A stretch of 64,000 bases of DNA from Clostridium sp. 1001271st1 H5 (lineage in GTDB: Bacteria > Bacillota > Clostridia > Lachnospirales > Lachnospiraceae). The DNA lies in NCBI RefSeq assembly GCF_005845215.1, contig NZ_SPHO01000001.1, positions 357,146 to 421,145 of the forward strand, read 5' to 3'. The position numbers were made by a program, and so were the translations under genes. Positions 59,064 to 64,000 of this stretch are shown here, piece by piece; the stretch's first letter is position 1; every line of letters begins with the position of its first letter. The notes under the pieces are model-generated. The model worked only from the letters and a program-made list of their open reading frames with translations, was not told the DNA's origin and made no database searches.

Positions 59064-59810
59064 ATGATTGGTGAAAAGACACTGGAACTCCTGAAGCAGA
59101 TACTGGCAGACAGCCGTTATACGGTTGCCATCTGCGGTTCCGGGATGATGGAAGAGGGAGGCATTCTGGGGCTTAAGCAGGAAGGAAGGGCGTATGAGAT
59201 TGAACAGAAATATTCGGAATCCCCGGAGGAGCTGTTTCATATCTCCTGTCTGTCCAGAAGGCCGGAACGTTTCTACGACTTTTACCGTGAGGAGATACTG
59301 AAAAAGATTCCCAACATGACTCCGTCTGTAAGGGCGCTGGCCAGGATGGAGGAAGAGGACAGGCTTCACTGCATTGTCACCACCAATATATTTGATTTGC
59401 CGGAGCAGGTAGGGTGCAAAAATGTGATTTATCTGCACGGAAGCATTTATAAGAACAGGTGTCCCCACTGCGGCCGTCTGTATTCCATGGAGGAAATCAG
59501 GGACTCCAGCCATGTTCCCCACTGCAGGAACTGCGGGGCCATGATACGTCCGGGGACGTCCCTGTACGGTGAGATGGTGGACAGCCGCATCATGAGCCGC
59601 ACCACGGAGGAGATAGCCAGAGCCGAAGTGCTGCTGGTGCTGGGAACCAGCCTGCGCTCTGAGGTTTACAGCAACTACATACGGTATTTCCAGGGAAAGA
59701 AGATGGTAATCATCCACCGTGTGCCCAGGCCGCTGGATGAGAAGGCTGATATGGTTATATACGACCTTCCCCAGAATGTCCTTCCCCTTTTGGTGGACGG
59801 AGGGATTTAA
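59064..59810 (+). CDS. Sir2 family protein, divergent
   Basis: A 248-residue sirtuin-like protein. The catalytic His is kept (LHGS, H125), as is the zinc set C133, C136, C154 and C157 and the later GTSLRSE strand. However, the NAD-binding signature GAGIS is replaced by CGSGMMEEGG, and the usual TQNID is TTNIFD (106-111). RPGTSLYGEMVD stands for the canonical RPxVVxFGE. Deacylation may therefore be altered; ADP-ribosylation or plain NAD binding are alternatives. GGAGGA precedes the start by about 10 nt. It lies 120 nt from the convergent pncB gene. Confidence 0.8.
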   Translation: MIGEKTLELLKQILADSRYTVAICGSGMMEEGGILGLKQEGRAYEIEQKYSESPEELFHISCLSRRPERFYDFYREEILKKIPNMTPSVRALARMEEEDRLHCIVTTNIFDLPEQVGCKNVIYLHGSIYKNRCPHCGRLYSMEEIRDSSHVPHCRNCGAMIRPGTSLYGEMVDSRIMSRTTEEIARAEVLLVLGTSLRSEVYSNYIRYFQGKKMVIIHRVPRPLDEKADMVIYDLPQNVLPLLVDGGI

Positions 59811-59840
59811 GAGTACCGGAACCATAAAGGCCAAAACCAT

Positions 59841-59890
59841 AAAGGCCAAAACCGCGCCCCGCTGTGAGGGGAAGACGGTTTTGGCCTTTT
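59841..59890 (+). terminator. Intrinsic terminator after the sirtuin-like gene
   Basis: A 14-bp stem pairs 59841-59854 with 59876-59890 (AAGGCCAAAACCG type), ending in CCTTTT. A 15-bp direct repeat of the left arm begins just upstream at about 59825. It also separates the convergent pncB gene. Confidence 0.85.
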
Positions 59891-59929
59891 GTAGTCCTGC
59901 CTGTTGGAAGCTTGCAGGTTTTTTCCTGC

Positions 59930-61387
59930 TTATTTTCTGTGGAAGGAATCCAGCAGCTGGTTTTTTGTGTGCCACAGTTCATTGGACAGGTCCACATGGA
60001 CTGTGTGGGGATTGATGAGACGTTTGGATTCATCCCACAGGGTATCCAGCTCCTTTCTGCAGTAAGCCTGGATTTCCATTACCTTTGGCGACCGGTACAC
60101 GCAGGTTCCGTCCAGGAAAATGGGAACCATCAGCTCGCGCATGGTGTAGCTGTCCGGCGCCAGCATGGTCTTCTTCCATGTCTCCAGGGGGTCAAAGAGA
60201 AGAAGGGAATTGCTGGTGTTGAATTCCTCGCCCACCAGGCAAATCAAATCAGCGATTATTTTGCCGGTGGCCTTGTTGTAAATCCTTTGTATGGTCTTGT
60301 TGCCGGGATTGGTGATTTTCTCGGCATTTTCAGACAGCTTGATTTTGGGAACAAACTGGCCTGTGGCCTTGTCCAGGACAGCAGCCAGTTTGTATACTCC
60401 GCCAAAGGATGGGCAGTCCTTGGCGGTAATCAGGTTGGTGCCCACACCCCAGGAATTAATGGCGGCACCCTGCATCTTCAGGGAATTAATCAGGTTTTCG
60501 TCCAGGTCGTTGGAGGCGGAAATCACTGCGTCCGGGAAACCTGCCTCGGTCAGCATCTTCTTGGCTTTTTTGGACAGGTAGGCCAAATCGCCGCTGTCCA
60601 GCCGGATTCCGTAGAAGGTAAGGGGAATGCCGGCCTCCCTCATCTCCTTAAAGACCTGGATGGCATTGGGAATACCGGAACCCAGGGTATCGTAGGTATC
60701 CACCAGCAGGATGCAGGCGGAAGGATAGAGCTTGGCATAGGTGCGGAAAGCGGTCAGCTCGTCCGGAAAACTCATAATCCAGCTGTGGGCATGGGTTCCC
60801 TTGACAGGAACGTCAAACATCTTGCCGCAGAGCACATTGGAGGTGCCGATGCATCCCGCTATCATGGCTGCCCTTGCGCCGTAGGTGCCGGCATCCGGTC
60901 CCTGGGCCCTGCGCAGTCCGAATTCCATGACGCCGTCGCCCTTGGCCGCATAGACAATGCGCTCTGTCTTGGTGGCAATAAGGCTCTGGTGATTGATGAT
61001 ATTGAGCAGGGCTGTCTCAATGAGCTGGGCCTGCATGATGGGAGCAATGACCTTCACAAGAGGTTCCCTGGGGAATACCACGGTTCCCTCAGGGATGGCG
61101 TATATATCGCCTGTAAAACGGAATTCGCGGAGATAGTTCAGGAAGTCCTGGTCAAACATGCCCAGGCTTCCCAGGTATTCAATGTCGCTGTCCTCAAAAT
61201 GCAGGTCTTCAATGTATTCGATGACCTGCTGTAATCCTGCACAGATGGCAAAGCCGTTGCCATGGGGATTGGTCCTGTAAAACATGTCGAATACAACGGT
61301 TTCGTTGGCGTCCTTTTCTTTAAAATACCCCTGCATCATGGTTAATTCATACAGGTCCGTGAGTAAGGTAAGATTTCTCTGCTCCAT
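59930..61387 (-). CDS. pncB: Nicotinate phosphoribosyltransferase
   Basis: A 485-residue NAPRTase that makes nicotinate mononucleotide from nicotinate and PRPP, the entry step of NAD salvage. The N-terminus NLTLLTDLYELTMMQGYF is typical, followed by EFGLRRAQGPDAG with the substrate-binding Arg, a GTHAHSW histidine motif, LVDTYDTLGSG and GIRLDSGDLAYLSKK. The length fits the longer clostridial form. ATG 61387 has GGAGG 7 nt upstream; the frame upstream lacks a site. With nadE and the sirtuin it makes three NAD-related genes in the window. Confidence 0.94.
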   Translation of the reverse strand: MEQRNLTLLTDLYELTMMQGYFKEKDANETVVFDMFYRTNPHGNGFAICAGLQQVIEYIEDLHFEDSDIEYLGSLGMFDQDFLNYLREFRFTGDIYAIPEGTVVFPREPLVKVIAPIMQAQLIETALLNIINHQSLIATKTERIVYAAKGDGVMEFGLRRAQGPDAGTYGARAAMIAGCIGTSNVLCGKMFDVPVKGTHAHSWIMSFPDELTAFRTYAKLYPSACILLVDTYDTLGSGIPNAIQVFKEMREAGIPLTFYGIRLDSGDLAYLSKKAKKMLTEAGFPDAVISASNDLDENLINSLKMQGAAINSWGVGTNLITAKDCPSFGGVYKLAAVLDKATGQFVPKIKLSENAEKITNPGNKTIQRIYNKATGKIIADLICLVGEEFNTSNSLLLFDPLETWKKTMLAPDSYTMRELMVPIFLDGTCVYRSPKVMEIQAYCRKELDTLWDESKRLINPHTVHVDLSNELWHTKNQLLDSFHRK

Positions 61388-61579
61388 ATAGGTTCCTCCC
61401 TGGGCGCAGCCGGTGTGCTGTACGCAGGATATGCGGTTCGGCAGGATTTTGACGGCTGTGCAGTAATATTGGTTAGTAGTATAACACATATTCTGGAAAA
61501 GGCAAATGAAATGACAAAAAAATAACAATCATGCCAAAACAGACAATCGCCCTAAAATAAACGAAAATCAGATACACGG

Positions 61580-61608
61580 TTGACATTTTACACATGTGTT
61601 ATTATAAT
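61580..61608 (+). promoter_or_regulatory. Consensus sigma-A promoter of the ileS T-box transcript
   Basis: TTGACA (61580-61585), 17-nt spacer, TATAAT (61603-61608): a perfect consensus match. The spacer holds the palindrome ACACATGTGT (61590-61599). Confidence 0.9.
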
Positions 61609-61614
61609 AAAGAA

Positions 61615-61920
61615 GTTAAATGAAAAAGGCTTAGATGGAGACAGTAGGCCTGCAGGAACGCCACAGAGAGCCGGGGGAGGTGGAAGCCGGTGCAAGTAAT
61701 GCAGAACTGAAAATCACTCCGGAGCTGTCCGGCTGAAAGAATGCAGTAGCAGCGCATGATAGGCCGGGACGCGTTTCCCGCGTTAAGGGAACTCATATGA
61801 TGGTATGCAGTAATAGGTGGTTAAACGAAGCAGCTTATGGCTTTCGTCCTGTTCGGGACGGAAGCTTTTTTGCTTCATAGGAGGATATACAATCTTTTTC
61901 ACATACCAGAATAAAAATCT
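61615..61920 (+). promoter_or_regulatory. T-box leader of ileS, isoleucine-type
   Basis: The leader carries the stem I motif AGAGAGCC (~61672), a candidate specifier ATC (Ile) in GAAAATCACTCC (~61710), and a stem III-like CGTTAAGG. A variant T-box sequence AGGTGGTTAAACG follows at ~61815. ACGAAG in that segment can pair with CTTTCGT to form the antiterminator, which excludes the terminator stem at 61840. Uncharged tRNA-Ile should therefore turn on ileS. Confidence 0.88.
61840..61871 (+). terminator. T-box-controlled terminator
   Basis: GCTTTCGTCC (61840-61849) pairs with GGACGGAAGC (61856-61865; one G-U), followed by TTTTTT. Confidence 0.88.
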
Positions 61921-61951
61921 ATCATGAATGACAGGAACGGAGGAAGACGCT

Positions 61952-64000
61952 ATGTATGACAAAGTCCCCACAGACCTTAAGTTTGTGGAACGGGAAAAAG
62001 AAGTGGAGAAGTTCTGGGAAGCAGAGCACATCTTTGAAAAGAGCATCAGGATGAGAGAGGGCTGCAAGCCTTATGTATTTTATGACGGTCCGCCCACAGC
62101 CAACGGCAAGCCCCATATCGGCCATGTGGAAACACGAGTCATCAAGGACATGATTCCCAGATACAGGGCCATGAAGGGCTATATGGTGCCGAGAAAGGCC
62201 GGATGGGATACCCACGGCCTGCCGGTGGAGCTGGAGGTTGAGAAAAAGCTGGGGCTGGACGGCAAGGAGCAGATAGAGCAGTACGGTCTGGAGCCGTTCA
62301 TCAAGGAATGTAAGGAAAGCGTCTGGAAGTACAAGGGCATGTGGGAGGATTTCTCCAACACCGTTGGTTTCTGGGCCGACATGGACAATCCCTATGTAAC
62401 CTATGACAACAGCTTTATCGAGTCCGAGTGGTGGGCTCTTAAGCAGATTTGGGACAAGGGCCTTTTGTACAAGGGGTTTAAGGTGGTTCCCTACTGTCCC
62501 CGCTGCGGCACCCCCCTGTCCTCCCATGAGGTGGCTCAGGGGTATAAGGATGTAAAGGAGCGCTCTGCCATTGCCCGCTTCAAGGCAAAGGGGGAGGACG
62601 CCTACATCCTGGCATGGACCACCACCCCCTGGACCCTTCCCAGCAACCTGGCCCTGTGCGTGAACCCCAAGGAAGACTATGTAAAGGTCAAGACAGGCGA
62701 CGGCTATACCTACTATATTGCCCAGGCACTGGCAGATACTGTGCTGGGCGAGGACTATGAGGTGCTGGAAACCTACAAGGGCAGGGACCTGGAGTTCAAG
62801 GAATATGAGCCTCTCTATGACTGCTCTGTCCCCCTGTGCGAGAAGCAGCACAAAAAAGCATACTACATGGTATGCGCTGACTATGTAACACTGACAGACG
62901 GTACCGGTATCGTACACATTGCACCTGCCTTTGGTGAGGACGATGCAAATGTGGGCCGCAAGTACGACCTGCCCTTTGTACAGCTGGTGGACGCCAAGGG
63001 CGATATGACGGCGGAAACTCCCTTTGCAGGCACCTTTGTGAAGGATGCGGACCCCATGGTATTAAAGGATTTGGAGTCCAGGGGACTGCTTCTTTCAGCT
63101 CCCAGCTTTGAGCACAGCTATCCTCACTGCTGGCGCTGCGGAACCCCTCTCATTTACTATGCAAGAGAGTCCTGGTTCATCAAGATGACGGCTGTGAAGG
63201 AGGACTTAATCCGCAACAACAACACCATTAACTGGGTGCCGGATTCCATCGGCAAGGGCCGTTTTGGAGACTGGCTGGAGAACATCCAGGACTGGGGCAT
63301 TTCCAGGAACCGTTACTGGGGCACCCCTCTCAATATCTGGGAGTGTGAGTGCGGACACCAGCACTCCATTGGAAGCATTGAGGAATTAAAGAGCTTATCC
63401 GACAACTGTCCGGATGAAATCGAGCTTCACCGCCCATACATTGATGCGGTGAACATCAGGTGCCCCAAGTGCGGCAAGCCCATGAAGCGCGTGCCTGAGG
63501 TTATTGACTGCTGGTTTGACTCCGGTGCAATGCCCTTTGCGCAGCACCATTATCCGTTTGAGAACAAGGAATTGTTCGAGTCCCAGTTCCCGGCCCAGTT
63601 TATCTCCGAGGCAGTGGACCAGACCAGGGGATGGTTCTATTCCCTGCTGGCAGAGTCCACACTGCTGTTCAACAAGGCGCCTTATGAAAATGTGGTTGTC
63701 ATGGGCCTTGTGCTGGATGAGAACGGACAGAAGATGAGCAAGTCCAAGGGCAATGCGGTGGACCCCTTCGATACCCTGGCAGCCCACGGCGCAGACGCCA
63801 TCCGCTGGTTCTTCTACACCTGCAGCGCTCCCTGGCTTCCAAAGCGCTACCAGGATAAGGCGGTGACCGAGGGACAGCGCAAGTTTATGGGCACCCTTTG
63901 GAATACCTATGCATTCTGGGTGCTGTATGCCAACATTGACAATTTTGACCCGACCAGATATAACCTGGAATACGACAAGCTTCCGGTTATGGACCGCTGG
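61952..64000 (+). CDS. ileS: Isoleucyl-tRNA synthetase, type 2, 3' truncated
   Basis: The first 683 residues of an isoleucyl-tRNA synthetase; the frame is open to the right edge. The class I motifs are HIGH in [11 protein letters not shown] (H55-H58) and KMSKS (594-598). Zinc-type CPRCG and CPKCG pairs and the editing domain lie between. The segments [15 protein letters not shown] and [19 protein letters not shown] are those of the eukaryote-like type 2 enzymes, a group that includes mupirocin-resistant forms, rather than the usual type 1. ATG 61952 has GGAGGAAG 5-8 nt upstream. Controlled by the T-box leader. Confidence 0.95.
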   Translation, partial: MYDKVPTDLKFVEREKEVEKFWEAEHIFEKSIRMREGCKPYVFYDGPPTANGKPHIGHVETRVIKDMIPRYRAMKGYMVPRKAGWDTHGLPVELEVEKKLGLDGKEQIEQYGLEPFIKECKESVWKYKGMWEDFSNTVGFWADMDNPYVTYDNSFIESEWWALKQIWDKGLLYKGFKVVPYCPRCGTPLSSHEVAQGYKDVKERSAIARFKAKGEDAYILAWTTTPWTLPSNLALCVNPKEDYVKVKTGDGYTYYIAQALADTVLGEDYEVLETYKGRDLEFKEYEPLYDCSVPLCEKQHKKAYYMVCADYVTLTDGTGIVHIAPAFGEDDANVGRKYDLPFVQLVDAKGDMTAETPFAGTFVKDADPMVLKDLESRGLLLSAPSFEHSYPHCWRCGTPLIYYARESWFIKMTAVKEDLIRNNNTINWVPDSIGKGRFGDWLENIQDWGISRNRYWGTPLNIWECECGHQHSIGSIEELKSLSDNCPDEIELHRPYIDAVNIRCPKCGKPMKRVPEVIDCWFDSGAMPFAQHHYPFENKELFESQFPAQFISEAVDQTRGWFYSLLAESTLLFNKAPYENVVVMGLVLDENGQKMSKSKGNAVDPFDTLAAHGADAIRWFFYTCSAPWLPKRYQDKAVTEGQRKFMGTLWNTYAFWVLYANIDNFDPTRYNLEYDKLPVMDRW

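Noticed and set aside
59864-61234. 456-codon + strand frame opposite pncB
   Set aside because: Antisense shadow; the minus strand encodes a full nicotinate phosphoribosyltransferase.

Overview
The window looks like a chromosomal segment of a Gram-positive, endospore-forming anaerobe of the Lachnospiraceae, most like the Enterocloster/Clostridium clostridioforme group. This is a judgement from gene content and style, not a database match. Supporting points are a cortex-lytic type glycosidase, a SpoVAF/GerA-family protein with a forespore-type promoter, meso-DAP dehydrogenase, a superoxide reductase, T-box, CIRCE and ARG-box regulation, purine-rich Shine-Dalgarno sites, and an SBP/GGDEF pair. 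Most genes are on the + strand. No rRNA, tRNA, CRISPR array, prophage or intact transposon was found.

Layout. 0-11 kb: end of a LysM/GH18 glycosidase, inositol monophosphatase-like enzyme, a Gly/Tyr-rich surface protein, meso-DAP dehydrogenase (ddh), a cation efflux protein, a molybdopterin oxidoreductase behind a structured leader, and a TetM-like GTPase fused to a Rae1/YacP nuclease domain. 11-25 kb: DUF378 protein, FMN-binding remnant, sugar-type binding lipoprotein overlapping a GGDEF protein, Gfo/Idh/MocA oxidoreductase, OPT transporter plus PqqD-like protein, DUF1576 membrane protein, azlCD on the minus strand, OppA-like lipoprotein, Rpn-like nuclease. 25-30 kb: spoVAF-like gene, candidate small RNA, superoxide reductase facing an Fe-S type Rrf2 regulator, YitT protein, tcdA. 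30-41 kb: nadE, SpoU/TrmH methyltransferase, short NfeD-like protein, patatin, argF with an ARG box, birA, mutY, lipid kinase, rpoD, queH, HPr. 41-54 kb: gltB-gltD, a gene-free region rich in hairpins and repeats, a DUF5721-like protein, a second RpoD-type sigma factor, CIRCE-htpG, a secreted protein with cell-wall-binding repeats, and a 208-nt long-hairpin element. 54-64 kb: DegV, CapA-like protein, radical SAM protein, divergent galactokinase, divergent sirtuin, pncB (minus), and a T-box leader ahead of a type 2 ileS running off the right edge.

How the genes work together. Nitrogen and amino-acid metabolism is represented by gltBD, argF, ddh, azlCD and the OPT and OppA proteins. NAD metabolism is represented by nadE, pncB and an NAD-consuming sirtuin-like protein. 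Translation and RNA functions are represented by ileS, queH, tcdA, the SpoU methyltransferase and the GTPase-nuclease fusion. Transcription is represented by two RpoD-type sigma factors and BirA.

The strongest candidate for an undescribed system is the GTPase-Rae1 fusion at 8307-11066. It joins a translational GTPase of the ribosome-protection class to a nuclease domain resembling the A-site mRNA nuclease Rae1, which suggests one-polypeptide ribosome surveillance. Next come the two long inverted-repeat elements (47428-47558 and 53905-54112) and the orphan promoter-hairpin-terminator unit at 26634-26803. No homology search, folding calculation or codon statistic was run; all family calls rest on reading motifs.
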